Assembly: GCF_002295115.1 (NCBI RefSeq)
Contig: NZ_NSFV01000018.1
Coordinates: 1 to 64,000 of the forward strand
Reading direction: 5' to 3'
Source of the DNA: Mesorhizobium sp. WSM4311
GTDB taxonomy: Bacteria; Pseudomonadota; Alphaproteobacteria; Rhizobiales; Rhizobiaceae
Length of the DNA: 64,000 bases
Below are positions 46,022 through 57,387 of this stretch, piece after piece. The stretch's first letter is position 1, and every line of letters begins with the position of its first letter. A model generated the notes under the pieces. It did not search any database and was not told where the DNA came from. It saw only the letters and a program-made list of their open reading frames with translations. The position numbers and the translations under genes were made by a program.

Positions 46022-48055
46022 TCAGGCCGCGTGCAGGTTGCCGCCGTCCAGCCACTCGAGATCGGCAGGCGAAAGCGCGATATCCAGCGCCCGCAGGCTG
46101 TCCTCCAGCTCGCCCAGCGTGCGCGGCCCGATCAGCGGAACCGACGGGAAAGGCTGGTTGAGCACATAGGCCAGCGCAACGTGGATCGGGCTCTTGCGCA
46201 GCCGCGCGGCGAGCTCGATGGCGCGGTCGCGGCGGCCGAAATTGCGCTCCGAATACCAGACCCGCACCAGTTCCTCGCTGTCGTGCCTGTCGCGCCCGGC
46301 GCGCTCGGTGAAGAAGCCACGGCCCTGGCTCGACCAGGCGAAATTCGGCATCTGCCTGGATGTCAGCCAGGCCTTCCAGTCGTCGGTGGAAGAGGCGACA
46401 CAACCCGCCCAGATCGGCTCCAGCATTTCGGCCAGCGAAAAATTGTTGGAAAGCGCGCCGGGCTTCTGCTTGCCGGTGCGCTCGGCATAGGCAATCGCCT
46501 CGTCCATGCGCTGCATCGTCCAGTTCGAGCCGCCGAACGGGCCACGGATGCGACCGGCCTTCACCTCACGGTCCATGGCATCGACGAACTCGCCGACCGG
46601 CACATCCGGATTGTCGCGGTGCATGAAATAGATGTCGACATGATCGGTCTGCAGGCGATCGAGCGACTGGGCAAGCTGCTTGCCGATCACGTCGGGATAG
46701 CAGAGCGGAGAATGCGCGCCCTTGGCGATGATCACCGACTGCTCGCGCACGCCGCGGCTCTGCAACCACTGGCCAAGCAGTGTCTCGGTGTAGCCGCCAC
46801 CGTAGACATAGCCGGTGTCGAAGAGATTGCCGCCGGCCTCGAAGAAGGCATCGAGCAGGATCGAGCCCGAGGAGAACGTGCGGAAATCCTCGAAGCCGAG
46901 CGCCACCACCGATGCCGGCTTCGCCAGGCCCGGAATGGCGCGCTTGCCGATCGCCGTGCCGCCCGACCGCAGAGGCCGGCCGGAGATGGTGCTGGTGCGC
47001 AACGGGGCCTTTTCGATCTCGTACTCCAGCCCGACGGCAGCGCGCCATCTGTCGAGCACGCGCAAGGTGCCGAGACTGTCGGCCCAATCCATGCCCGGCC
47101 AGGCGAACTCCTGCCGGCCGGCAAGGATGGCCTCGCCGGCGCCGTCGACCTCGAAGGAATAGACATGGCGCTTTTCATCGACGCTGATCGTCTCGCGCGA
47201 CCCGTCGGCGCCGATCACGTCGATCCGGCCGAGGCCGACATCGCGATTTCCGCCGGCGAACCAGAAGTCCGGCACTTCGATGCGGCCCTTGGTGCCGAGG
47301 ATGCGCAGCACATTGTCCTGGTTCAGCGAGATGCTGCAGGAAACCTCGGCGACGATGCCTCCGGGAAAATGCAGCAGCGCCGAGGCCCATTCGTCGACGC
47401 CGGACTGGCCAAGATGAGCGGTACCAACCACCTTGTCGGGCTCGGCGAAAGGTTGTCCCGATGCCGCCCCGGCAATCAGCCGCGCCATCGAGACGGTGTA
47501 GCCGCCGACGTCCAGTATGCCGCCGCCGGCGGAATCATTGGCATAGAGACGGTGTTCCGGCATGAAGCCCGGCATGGCGAAGCCGAAGCTCGACTTGATC
47601 ATCCTGACCTCGCCGATGACGCCCGATTTGATCAGTTCCACCAGCTTCAGCGTCTGCGGGTGCAGCCGGTACATGAAGGCTTCGCCGAGAAAAGTGCCGG
47701 CCTTGCGCGCGGCATGGAACATGGCGTCGGCCTCGAAGGCGGTCAGTGCCAGCGGCTTTTCGCACAGCACGTGCTTGCCCGCTTCCGCAGCCCGGATCGC
47801 CCATTGCGCGTGGCCGGGATGCGGGATCGCAATGTAGACGGCATCGATGTCGGGATCGGCAAGCAGCGCTTCATAACCGTGGACGATGCGGGCGCCGGGA
47901 AATTTCCCGGCAAGGCCCGGCTTGTCGGGATTGCGCGCGCCGATGGCTACCAGTTTTCCGGTGCGCGAAGCGGCCAGGCCGCCGGCGAACGCCTGGGCGA
48001 TGCTGCCCGGGCCGAGAATGCCCCAGCGAATGGGCGTGGTTGCGGTCATTGTCAT
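46022..48055 (-). CDS. fusion of Gfo/Idh/MocA dehydrogenase and aldo/keto reductase
   Basis: 677 residues in one uninterrupted frame. Residues ~9-340 are a Gfo/Idh/MocA oxidoreductase: GILGPGSIAQAFAGGL (NAD(P) binding), CEKPLALT at 98-105 and a C-terminal alpha/beta domain with GGGILDVGGYTVSM. Residues ~355-677 are an aldo/keto reductase with the full tetrad: D413 and Y418 in FDTGYVYGG, K445 in IIAKGAHSP and H479 in YFMHRDNPD. Both parts look active. It is the last gene of the CUT1 sugar operon, so it probably acts on the imported sugar, in sequential oxidation/reduction steps. The 3' end is convergent with agpT, 22 bases away. Confidence 0.85.
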   Translation of the reverse strand: MTMTATTPIRWGILGPGSIAQAFAGGLAASRTGKLVAIGARNPDKPGLAGKFPGARIVHGYEALLADPDIDAVYIAIPHPGHAQWAIRAAEAGKHVLCEKPLALTAFEADAMFHAARKAGTFLGEAFMYRLHPQTLKLVELIKSGVIGEVRMIKSSFGFAMPGFMPEHRLYANDSAGGGILDVGGYTVSMARLIAGAASGQPFAEPDKVVGTAHLGQSGVDEWASALLHFPGGIVAEVSCSISLNQDNVLRILGTKGRIEVPDFWFAGGNRDVGLGRIDVIGADGSRETISVDEKRHVYSFEVDGAGEAILAGRQEFAWPGMDWADSLGTLRVLDRWRAAVGLEYEIEKAPLRTSTISGRPLRSGGTAIGKRAIPGLAKPASVVALGFEDFRTFSSGSILLDAFFEAGGNLFDTGYVYGGGYTETLLGQWLQSRGVREQSVIIAKGAHSPLCYPDVIGKQLAQSLDRLQTDHVDIYFMHRDNPDVPVGEFVDAMDREVKAGRIRGPFGGSNWTMQRMDEAIAYAERTGKQKPGALSNNFSLAEMLEPIWAGCVASSTDDWKAWLTSRQMPNFAWSSQGRGFFTERAGRDRHDSEELVRVWYSERNFGRRDRAIELAARLRKSPIHVALAYVLNQPFPSVPLIGPRTLGELEDSLRALDIALSPADLEWLDGGNLHAA

Positions 48056-48085
48056 TCTCCTTGAAGGCTGGAAGGGGGCAGCCGG

Positions 48086-49165
<1,080 letters not shown>

Positions 49166-49173
49166 GCTGCCTC

Positions 49174-50010
49174 TTACTTGACTGCGCCGGCGGCGATGCC
49201 GGCGATGAAATGGCGCTGCAGGAGCACGAAGACGATCAGCATCGGCACGGTGAGCATCACGGCCCCTGCCATGATACCGCCCCACGACACTTTGGTGAGG
49301 CCGATCAGCGTGCCGAGCGCCACCGGCGCCGTCATCAAACCCGGCTGGCTGTTGATCAAAAGCGGCCAGAGATAATTGTTCCAGGAGGCGAGGAACAGGA
49401 TGATGGCGAGTGCGGCCAGCATCGGCCGCGCCAGCGGCAGCGCGACGAAGAGGAAGATGCGCCACTCCTTCACGCCTTCGACACGGGCGGCGTCGAACAG
49501 ATCATCCGGCATCATCGAAAAGCTTTGCCGCATGAACAGCACGCCGAGCGAATTGAAGAGCGGCGGCACGATCAACGCCACCCAGGTGTTGGCGAGCTGG
49601 AAGTCGCGCGCCACCATGATGAATTGCGGGATCAGCACCACCGCATAGGGCAGCGTGATGGTGCCGAAGATGATCCCGACGACCACGCCTTTGCCGAAGA
49701 ACTGGTAGCGCGCCAGCGCCCAGCCGGCCATCGACGTCAACAGCACCGACAGGAAGGTGTAGGTCACTGCCACCGAGACGGAGATGCCGATGGCGCCGAC
49801 GAAATTGGTGTCGCGCTGCAGATTGTTGAAATTGTCGACGAAATTGCCGTGCGGCAAAAGCTCGATGCCAGGGCTGAAGATGCCGTTGTCGGGCATGGTC
49901 GAGAACACCACCATCATCCACAGCGGGAACAGCCAGATCAGCGCCAGCGGGGTGAGGAAAAGATGCAGCGCGATGCTGCGCCTCAGGCGGGCGGAGGAGA
50001 GCGAACTCAT
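49174..50010 (-). CDS. CUT1 sugar ABC permease (MalG/LacG type)
   Basis: 278 residues, about six membrane helices. The EAA loop reads [20 protein letters not shown], and the C-terminal block [11 protein letters not shown] is typical of MalG-type permeases. ATG 50008-50010 overlaps the stop of the upstream permease by four bases. Confidence 0.91.
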   Translation of the reverse strand: MSSLSSARLRRSIALHLFLTPLALIWLFPLWMMVVFSTMPDNGIFSPGIELLPHGNFVDNFNNLQRDTNFVGAIGISVSVAVTYTFLSVLLTSMAGWALARYQFFGKGVVVGIIFGTITLPYAVVLIPQFIMVARDFQLANTWVALIVPPLFNSLGVLFMRQSFSMMPDDLFDAARVEGVKEWRIFLFVALPLARPMLAALAIILFLASWNNYLWPLLINSQPGLMTAPVALGTLIGLTKVSWGGIMAGAVMLTVPMLIVFVLLQRHFIAGIAAGAVK

Positions 50011-50867
50011 TGCTTTTCCCTCGTCAGCCACAGTTGCACCAGCGTGATCGCGATCGCCAGCGCCGCCATGGTGTAGGCGACGGCCGAGGCATAGCCGAAA
50101 TTGAGCGAGCGGAACCCCTGGCGGTAGAGCAGCAGGCCGAGCGTCTCGGTGCCGCCGCCCGGCCCGCCGCGCTCGGTGATCAGGAAGGGCTCGGTGAACA
50201 ATTGCATGGTGCCGATGATCGACAGCACCAGGCAGAACACGATGACCGGTTTCAAGAGCGGCAAGGTGATGTAGAAGAACTGCTTGAGCTTGCTGACGCG
50301 GTCGAGCGTCGCCGCCTCGTAGACATCCTCGGGGATGGATTGCATGCCGGCCAGAAGGATGATGGCGTTGTAGCCGGCCCAGCGCCAGGTGACCGCGATC
50401 ATGATCAGCGCCATGGCCGGCGTGACATTGGAGAACCAGTCGACCTTAGGGAGCCCGACGCTGTTCAGCAGCTTGTTGACGATGCCGAAATCGAGGCTGA
50501 ACATCAGCCGGAACACCGCCGAATAGGCGACCTCGCCGACGACGACCGGAGCGAAGAACGCAAAGCGGTAGAGACCCCTCGCCTTCAAGAGCGGCGAATT
50601 CAAAAGCACGGCCATCACCATGGCCAGCGCAATCATCACCGGCACCTGGATGACGAGGATGAGCAGCGTGTTCTTCAGCGCGTTAAAGAAGGCCGGATCG
50701 CCGATCAGCCGGCCCCAGTTGAAGCCCGGCGCGAAACGCCAGGGCACGGTGCGTGTCGCCTGGAAGGAGATCATGAACGACGAGATGATCGGCCATACCC
50801 AGAAGACGGAGAAGATCAGCAGATAAGGCGCCAGGAAACGATAGGCCGTGGCGTTGCGGTTTCGCAT
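50007..50867 (-). CDS. CUT1 sugar ABC permease (MalF/LacF type)
   Basis: 286 residues with about six membrane helices. The start RFLAPYLLIFSVFWVWPII and EAA loop EAATLDRVSKLKQFFYITLP define a MalF/LacF-type permease. The pair with the MalG-type protein forms the membrane channel. A hairpin lies in the gap to the binding-protein gene. Confidence 0.91.
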   Translation of the reverse strand: MRNRNATAYRFLAPYLLIFSVFWVWPIISSFMISFQATRTVPWRFAPGFNWGRLIGDPAFFNALKNTLLILVIQVPVMIALAMVMAVLLNSPLLKARGLYRFAFFAPVVVGEVAYSAVFRLMFSLDFGIVNKLLNSVGLPKVDWFSNVTPAMALIMIAVTWRWAGYNAIILLAGMQSIPEDVYEAATLDRVSKLKQFFYITLPLLKPVIVFCLVLSIIGTMQLFTEPFLITERGGPGGGTETLGLLLYRQGFRSLNFGYASAVAYTMAALAIAITLVQLWLTREKQ

Positions 50868-50919
50868 CCTGCTCCTCCTCCCTCATATCCGGTGTTTCAG
50901 ACAAGCTCGCAGGCGCAGA

Positions 50920-50946
50920 GTCCGGGCGGCAAGAGCCGTCCCGGAC
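50920..50946 (-). promoter_or_regulatory. intercistronic hairpin after the sugar-binding-protein gene
   Basis: GTCCGGG/CCCGGAC (7 bp) plus inner CGGC/GCCG (4 bp, one bulge) around a four-base loop, in the gap between binding-protein and permease genes. Same arrangement as at 41176 in the agp operon; likely stabilises the upstream message. Confidence 0.45.
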
Positions 50947-50961
50947 CCCGTCCCTGGGAGG

Positions 50962-52233
50962 TTATGATTTGACCGGCAATCCGGTCGCCGCCGCGATCTG
51001 TTTTGCGGCGTCGTCGAGTGCCGCCTTGGCGTCGGGATAGCCTCCGGCCAGATATTTGGTCTGCACCGCGCGGACGATGATTTCGGCATCGCTCTGGAAC
51101 TGCGTGCCGCGGCTGGGGACGACCTTGGGCAAGGTGCCCAGAATATCCTTCCATACCGCCTGGCCACCCCAATAGGGCAGGCCTTGGCTGACGTAGGGGT
51201 CATCCAGCGCCGAGACCAGCGAAGGGACCAGGCCGAACTCCTTCAGCATGGTGATCTGGCCTTCATTGGTTCCAAGCGTGTATTTCAGGTATTCGTAAGC
51301 CGCTTCCTTGTTCTTCGAGGCCGAGGTGATGGCCAGCGACGAGCCGCCGAGATTGGCGGCGCGGGGACCGTCGGCCGTCAGGCTCGGCATCAGATAGACG
51401 CCCCATTTGCCGTTCTCGCCGGCTGATTCGGTGCGGATGGTGCCTTCATACCAGCCGCCATACACTTGGGTGGCGACGGTGCCCGCCGTGTTATTGGTGA
51501 TCTTGGTGCCCCAGTCGGCGGACGACACGATGCCGGCGTCCTTCATCTCCTTGACCTTGGTCAGGGCGTCGACGCATTTGGGTTCGCTGACCGTGATCGA
51601 CTGGCCGTCCTCGGCGAAATAGGCGCAGCCCTGCTCGTTGGAGATCATGCGGAAGAATTCAGTGTCGCCGTTGAAATCGGCATTGGTCATCGAGACGCCC
51701 GGATTGGCGGCCTGGATCTTCTTGCCGGCGGCGATGAAATCGTCCCAGGTCTTGATCGATGCCGGATCCACCCCAGCCTTCTCGTAAAAGTCGCGGCGAT
51801 AGAAGGCGGCGACCGGGCCGGAATCCCACGGCATGGCATAGGCCTTGTCGCCGACCTCGAGCTCGGTGCGCTTGAAATCGGGGAATTTCTTCTGGTCCTC
51901 GGCACTGTAGCCCAGCGTATGCAGGTCCACGAAGCAGTCGGGGAACTGGCTCCAGTAATTCTCGGCTTCGCCATTCTCGATGGTGACGATGTCGGGCAGG
52001 CCGACGCCGCCGGCCGCACAGCCGGCGATCGACTTGTCGTAGGTCGGCTGGTTGCCGAGATCCTGAACCGTGACCTTGATGTCGGGATGCAGCTTGTTGA
52101 AGCCGGCAACCGTCGCCTTCAGCGACGAAGCGGCGACATTCCAGCTCCAGATGGTGATTTCGCCGGACTGCGCAAAGGCCGGGGCTGAGCCCAGGGCAAG
52201 CGCGAGCGCGGCGCAGGTCAGTGTGATGCGCAT
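50962..52233 (-). CDS. CUT1 sugar-binding periplasmic protein
   Basis: 423 residues. Signal peptide MRITLTCAALALALGSAPAF, then EITIWSWNVAASSLKATVAG, the usual family-1 binding-protein start, and YGGWYEGTIRTESAGENGKW in the second lobe. Its closest recalled group is the lactose/oligosaccharide LacE-like set. The substrate cannot be fixed from sequence; no glycosidase is in this operon. The gene is divergent from its own AraC regulator. Confidence 0.91.
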   Translation of the reverse strand: MRITLTCAALALALGSAPAFAQSGEITIWSWNVAASSLKATVAGFNKLHPDIKVTVQDLGNQPTYDKSIAGCAAGGVGLPDIVTIENGEAENYWSQFPDCFVDLHTLGYSAEDQKKFPDFKRTELEVGDKAYAMPWDSGPVAAFYRRDFYEKAGVDPASIKTWDDFIAAGKKIQAANPGVSMTNADFNGDTEFFRMISNEQGCAYFAEDGQSITVSEPKCVDALTKVKEMKDAGIVSSADWGTKITNNTAGTVATQVYGGWYEGTIRTESAGENGKWGVYLMPSLTADGPRAANLGGSSLAITSASKNKEAAYEYLKYTLGTNEGQITMLKEFGLVPSLVSALDDPYVSQGLPYWGGQAVWKDILGTLPKVVPSRGTQFQSDAEIIVRAVQTKYLAGGYPDAKAALDDAAKQIAAATGLPVKS

Positions 52234-52337
52234 TGAAATCCTCCCATTTCATTTGCTCTCTCTGCGAGCGTGGCTACACTATTCGGCGCGGAAGGCTTGT
52301 CGCCGACAAAGGGAATACGCAATTGGCGGAAAGTAAG

Positions 52338-53210
52338 ATGCCGGAGCGGCCGTTTTACCAGCCAGGGGCCAGCAGCGTGGAAGGCCTGCCGCTGCTCCTG
52401 CAGATGTTTCACACCGCTCCGCTGGTGATGCTCAAGCCGCATTGGCATGCCCAGGTCGAGGTGAATTTCATCGTCCGCGGCAGCGTGCACTACCGCATGA
52501 ACGAGCACGAAATCTCGCTTTCGGCCGGCGAGATGTGCTTCTTCTGGGGTGGCCTGCCGCACCAGATGGACGATCTCAGCGACGACGCCATCTATGCCGG
52601 CGCGCATCTGCCGCTGGTGCATTTTTTCCGCCTGCATCTGCCGGCGGACGTGCGCCACCGGCTGATGACGGGTGCGACGCTGGTGACCAGCGCCACCGAC
52701 CAATCCGACAACGACAATTTCGCCCGTTGGAACAGCTATGCCCGCTCGGGCGATCCGGCCAAGGCCGAGCATGCCGTCAACGAGCTTCTGCTGCGGCTGG
52801 AGCGGGTGCGGTTCGAGCCCTACCGGCTGGTGCCCGAGACGGCGGCCGGGCAGGAAGCCGGCAGTGCCTTCGACCAGCAATCCTCCCGCAATGTCGGACG
52901 CATGTGCGACTTCATCGCCGAGAATTTCCTCTACGACATCGATTGCATGAACATAGCGGCGGCCGCCGACATCCATCCCAAATACGCCATGAGCCTGTTC
53001 AAGAAATCGACCGGCATGACGCTCAACGAATATGTCAACCTTCTGCGGCTGAGCTACGCGCAGGCATTGCTGATGCATCAGGATGCCAACGTGCTGCGCG
53101 TCGCCATGGACTCCGGCTTCGGCTCGCTCAGCGCCTTCAACAAATCCTTCCGCAAACTGGCCGGCATGACCCCCTCCGATTTTCGCAGGAGCGTGACCGG
53201 CGCCAGGTAG
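52338..53210 (+). CDS. AraC-family regulator of the second sugar operon
   Basis: 290 residues. An N-terminal cupin (HWHAQVEVNFIVRGSVHYRM; LSAGEMCFFWGGLPHQM) binds the effector and the C-terminal double HTH (IAAAADIHPKYAMSLFKKST; VAMDSGFGSLSAFNKSFRKL) binds DNA. Divergent from the binding-protein gene across ~105 bases. ATG 52338 has GGAAAG upstream; a TTG at 52323 with an AAGGGA site is an alternative. Confidence 0.88.
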   Translation: MPERPFYQPGASSVEGLPLLLQMFHTAPLVMLKPHWHAQVEVNFIVRGSVHYRMNEHEISLSAGEMCFFWGGLPHQMDDLSDDAIYAGAHLPLVHFFRLHLPADVRHRLMTGATLVTSATDQSDNDNFARWNSYARSGDPAKAEHAVNELLLRLERVRFEPYRLVPETAAGQEAGSAFDQQSSRNVGRMCDFIAENFLYDIDCMNIAAAADIHPKYAMSLFKKSTGMTLNEYVNLLRLSYAQALLMHQDANVLRVAMDSGFGSLSAFNKSFRKLAGMTPSDFRRSVTGAR

Positions 53211-53381
53211 AAGCGACGATCGGTCGCCGCCTTCCGGATCCCGCAGTTGCTGCGGCGCCGGGACGGAGGCAAAAAAGGCCGGAAGGGCCCAGCCCTCGCG
53301 CCATAACGGCAATGAAAGCGCCTGAGGAAGCCAGCCTTTCCACAGCCTCGCTTTTCCTGCCGGAAATCGCCACCTAGGCGC

Positions 53382-53409
53382 TGGACAGGCTAAATTCCCG
53401 TGCTATAAC
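53382..53409 (+). promoter_or_regulatory. sigma-70-like promoter upstream of tRNA-Phe
   Basis: TGGACA (53382-53387), 16-base spacer and TATAAC (53404-53409). It lies ~70 bases upstream of the mature tRNA and is the best promoter-like match in this gap. Confidence 0.5.
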
Positions 53410-53482
53410 CCACGCGCTTTCAAGGGGCGCCCCACGGTGCCTTCATGAAATCCGGTTCACGCGTTTTCGTTTGCCGGAACAG

Positions 53483-53558
<76 letters not shown>

Positions 53559-53716
53559 TTTCCCTTTCCCATAGCTTCTCACAGCATCCCACCAATCAAC
53601 ATAATCAACGAGTTAGCTTGTCTGAGCTGCTCATGCGGACCCGCCGCGTGCCGTTGCAACGCATCGGTTTGTGGGTAACGATCCAGACGTTCCCCATTGC
53701 CCGGGAGGTTCGTTAC

Positions 53717-54190
53717 CCATGTCGCGCAGGGAGGAGAAGATCACGGCTCTCATAGAAGCGCACTACCTTTGGCTTGATCTCCGAGGAATACGTCAAGCGG
53801 ATGCAGGAGCGGGACGCCGCAGCGGCCGCCACCAAAACCAAATGGCTCCTCGAAGACTTGGCCTGCCCGCTCGCCAAACGTCCAATCAAAGAGATCACTC
53901 CAGCGGAGATTCTTCAACTTCTCCAGAAGATCGAAAAGAGCGGCGGACGGGAAAACGGCGCGGCGTCTGCGCGGCGTGATCGGCAGTGCCTTCCGGTTGG
54001 CGATTGTCACCCTGCGGGCCGAGGGCGACCCGACCCTGCCCTCCGGGGCGCCTCCAGCCGCCTAAGGCCAATGGTCGTGCCGCTATCACGGATGAAAAGA
54101 AATTCGGTCAGCTCCTCGTGGCGATCGATGAGTACGATGGCTGGCCGACCATACACGCCCGAGACCAGCGGCAAGGCGGAGGCTTCATCC
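53717..54190 (+). pseudogene. degraded P4-type tyrosine integrase
   Basis: The stretch nt ~53770-53945 encodes ISEEYVKRMQER, KRPIKEITPAEILQLLQKIE, the core-binding region of P4-like phage integrases. The frame then shifts by one base near nt 53945-53955 and continues as TARRLRGVIGSAFRLAIVTL and RAEGDP, then shifts again before GRAAITDEKKFGQLLVAIDE. The catalytic Arg/His/Tyr half is absent. Multiple frameshifts and truncation mean it is a relic of an element that once used tRNA-Phe. Confidence 0.7.
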
Positions 54191-54693
54191 AGACGAGCCT
54201 GCGCGAATGGGTTTATGCTCGAGCCTACAACACTTCTCATGAACGCACCGCAGAACTGCCACGATAGCTTCATCGCTACAATTGGCACAGGCCACACGGC
54301 AGCTTAAAATCAAGACCGCCTATCAGCCGCCCCGGGCTAACAACCTGTTGAGGTTCCACAACTAACCAAACGGGGCTTACCGCGGCTGCGACGAAATCGA
54401 CCGCATCGCAGGGGCGTGATCAAGGTCCACTCACCTGACTTCATATGTGCGCCACATAGGACTGAATAAATCCGTTCGCTGGCGTTCGGCATCTGTCGGC
54501 ATATACAGTTTGACACCAACGCCACGTCCAACGGATCTCCGGCATACTGCCGACTGAATATTTCAAAGGACCGTCAGGGCCAGTGAGGTTCGTGACCGCA
54601 CTTTCTTCGTCTCAATCGATTGAACATAAAGAGTATCCCCTTACGGCCGATGCGCGAAAAGCCGCGTCGTGACCGGCAGGTGTCACAGCCTTC
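54191..54693. other. non-coding region between integrase remnant and mscS
   Basis: About 500 bases, no convincing gene in any frame. Composition is a little less GC-rich than the neighbours, consistent with decayed foreign DNA after the integrase remnant. A short inverted repeat GTGAC/GTCAC lies at nt ~54669-54685, just before the convergent 3' end of mscS. Confidence 0.4.
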
Positions 54694-56988
54694 CTACTCC
54701 GTTGTACTGCCTTTCTTTCTGCGCCGATTGATGTGCGATTGCGCGACGGCCATTCGCAGCTCGGGTGTCATCTCCAATGGCGCATTCTCTGCCTCGTGTG
54801 GGTTCTGCAGCCCTTGGACGTGGACGGTGGGGAATGGGAGTTCGATGCCCTGCTCCTTGAAGGCTTGGCGGAGGCGTAAAAAGAATCTGCCTTTCATACT
54901 GAAGGCGCCTCCCGGTCTGGTTGTGACCTTGACCCTTAATACGATGCCGTACTCGCCGAACTCCTGTACGCCCTGCATCTTGATCGGTTCGATCACCCAG
55001 TGTTTGAATTCTGGATCTTCCGCCAGTTCGAGGCCTATCCGCTTGATCAGCTTGCGGGCGAACTCGACATCGGTATCATAGCCAACGGTGATGTTGAACT
55101 TGTCGGTGACCCAGTCGCGGCTCTGGTTCTGCACCGCCCCGAGTTCACCGAAAGGTATTGTGAACAGCGGGCCACGATGGTGGCGCAGCTTCACCGAGCG
55201 CAGCGAAAAGCTCTCCACCGTACCCCTGTAGCTGCCCGATGAAATGTACTCGCCGACACGAAACGCATCGTCGAGCAGATAAAACACCCCTGAGATCACG
55301 TCCTTGACGATGGTTTGTGCCCCAAATCCGACAGCGACGCCAACGACGCCGGCGCCGGCGATCAGCGGGCCGATCTGGATACCGATTGAGGCGAGCATCA
55401 TCAGCACGGCCATCACGACGATCACTGCAAGCAGGATGTTTTGGATGATCGGCAACAGCGTGCGCAGCCGTGCCTGCTGCGGATCGAGGGTCGGGACGTC
55501 CTCGTCGCCGATCACCGCATGCGGTGTTTCAATGCCCAGCTTTCGCTCGATCAAGGCTTTGATGATCGACCACCCGAAATCGGCGGCAAGCGCAATGACC
55601 ACGACGTTGATCAGGCCGCGCAATATCAGCGTGGTCGTCGGATCGCTGTCCTGCATGGACTGCATGTCCAGACCCCAGACACGCGCGAGAAGGTAAGCCG
55701 CCGCCAGGATCAAAATCATCCGGATCCCGCGATCGATGACAGCGATCGTCACCGCCGGAATCGTCGGCCGGCCGGCATCTTCGGATCCTGGCCGCAGGAC
55801 GAAATTGACCCCGCGCTGCGTCAGCACGATTGCCAACGGCAAGACGAATGCGGTGAAGGTAAACCAGAAGAGTATATAAAGGCCGGCTATGCGCTCCAGG
55901 AACAGAACGATGAAATAAGCAGTCAACAGCCATGTCGCTGCCGTGTGACCGTGCCCGCCGTCCCGCCGTGTTCTTGGCCGACGCCAGACGGCGCGCAGAA
56001 AGAGCAGCAGCAGGATGAAATCGGCGCCCAGAGACAGGACCATCATTCCGTCCTGATCGATGCCGAGACCCGGCAAGAGGTTAAAGGCGGCGGCGAAGAA
56101 GGCGAAGACGCCGACGATCCGCGATAGCCAATAGGACCAATGGTCGGCGGTCTCGTTGGCGATCGGCAAGGCACGAACCTCGACGGCGTTCTCGACATGC
56201 ATGAAGGAAGGGACGAGCAGGGCTATGACGTACGTGCGCACACCCCATGTAACGACGGCAGCCATCAGAAATGTCAGCACAATCTGGCGGATAAGCATTG
56301 GCCAGTCGAACAATATGAACGCGCCGGCGCTGCCCACCGCGAACGAGACGATCAGCAGGCTGGAATAAAGCGTGCGACCACCAATCTTCTTGGCCCGCCC
56401 GATGGGCGTATCCTTCGATTGGGCGATAATCCAAAGACGAAATGGGCGGGTGAGTTTGTACGTGGCCCAGGTCAGCGCCAGGCCGGCGGCGATGAAAATC
56501 GCAATCAGCAAAAATACGCCGGCTGGCCCCCTGCTGGACATATCCTCCATGGTCGCTTCCCGAACGCGTGCGAACTGGCCTGGCAGCGAGGGTAGAGTTC
56601 GCACGATCCGCTCGATATGATGCTTGATCCGATCGAGCGTAGAGGATGCCATCGTATTCATCTGGCCCGGCGCGGCCACCGCGTCGGACGATGCATCGGC
56701 CGGCGAAGCTCCTGCCGCGGCGGGCGCTGCCGTTGACCCGGGGGCCTGATTTCGCTGTTCGGCCACCCAGGCCTTCACTGACGGATCGTCGAGAAGCTCG
56801 AATAACTGTTTGACCCTTTCAGGCGGGACGGTTGGCGGTGACTGCGCCTGTGTCGGGCCAGCCAATAGGAGGGCGATCCCGAAGACCAGCGGCCTGGCAA
56901 TCAGGACAAACATCGCCGCCAGATCTTCGAGAGGTGGTGCCGGGCGCGCCAGGTTCCTGGCTTCCAATCGTCGAATCATGCGTGGCAT
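54694..56988 (-). CDS. MscS-family mechanosensitive channel, large form
   Basis: 764 residues. A signal-like first helix (LIARPLVFGIALLLAGPTQAQ), a Pro/Ala-rich periplasmic linker, then about ten membrane helices; the last one and the following beta domain are MscS: AGAGVVGVAVGFGAQTIVKD, then DDAFRVGEYISSGSYRGTVE and IPFGELGAVQNQSRDW. The channel releases solutes in osmotic downshock. The extra helices may tune gating. The start may be ATG 56988 (GGAAGGG upstream) or ATG 56913. Confidence 0.87.
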   Translation of the reverse strand: MPRMIRRLEARNLARPAPPLEDLAAMFVLIARPLVFGIALLLAGPTQAQSPPTVPPERVKQLFELLDDPSVKAWVAEQRNQAPGSTAAPAAAGASPADASSDAVAAPGQMNTMASSTLDRIKHHIERIVRTLPSLPGQFARVREATMEDMSSRGPAGVFLLIAIFIAAGLALTWATYKLTRPFRLWIIAQSKDTPIGRAKKIGGRTLYSSLLIVSFAVGSAGAFILFDWPMLIRQIVLTFLMAAVVTWGVRTYVIALLVPSFMHVENAVEVRALPIANETADHWSYWLSRIVGVFAFFAAAFNLLPGLGIDQDGMMVLSLGADFILLLLFLRAVWRRPRTRRDGGHGHTAATWLLTAYFIVLFLERIAGLYILFWFTFTAFVLPLAIVLTQRGVNFVLRPGSEDAGRPTIPAVTIAVIDRGIRMILILAAAYLLARVWGLDMQSMQDSDPTTTLILRGLINVVVIALAADFGWSIIKALIERKLGIETPHAVIGDEDVPTLDPQQARLRTLLPIIQNILLAVIVVMAVLMMLASIGIQIGPLIAGAGVVGVAVGFGAQTIVKDVISGVFYLLDDAFRVGEYISSGSYRGTVESFSLRSVKLRHHRGPLFTIPFGELGAVQNQSRDWVTDKFNITVGYDTDVEFARKLIKRIGLELAEDPEFKHWVIEPIKMQGVQEFGEYGIVLRVKVTTRPGGAFSMKGRFFLRLRQAFKEQGIELPFPTVHVQGLQNPHEAENAPLEMTPELRMAVAQSHINRRRKKGSTTE

Positions 56989-57387
56989 CGTGCTGTACCC
57001 TTCCGGTCAATCGGCAAGCAACGACATCTATGTCCGCCGTTGCTTCTACCTTGAACAAGCCGATGTTGTGGTGCAAGACATCATCGGTCTGAGCTAGACC
57101 CTTGCGCCGGGTACTTGGCGGTGTCTACTAGCCGCAGGGGCAGGGCATTCCGACCTCGGCCTCCGGCCGTTCCATGAACTGGGCATTGGTGATTCTGGGC
57201 GCAGAACGCCCGGCATCGGGATCCTAGGCCCATACAACGAGAGCATAATCGCTTGCCATTCAGCCTGTCTCCAGACCTTTTAGCCTTGCCTCTAATTCGC
57301 CCCGACCTTGACAGAGCAGCGCTGCCATCCGATGCCGTCGTCCGTTTTTGACATTCGCCGACTCTTGCCGAAGAAGACGAAAGCTCG
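56989..57387. other. 399-base gap between divergent mscS and the methyltransferase-deacetylase gene
   Basis: Holds both divergent promoters. No open frame with protein character, no RNA gene and no clear hairpin was recognised. Confidence 0.5.
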
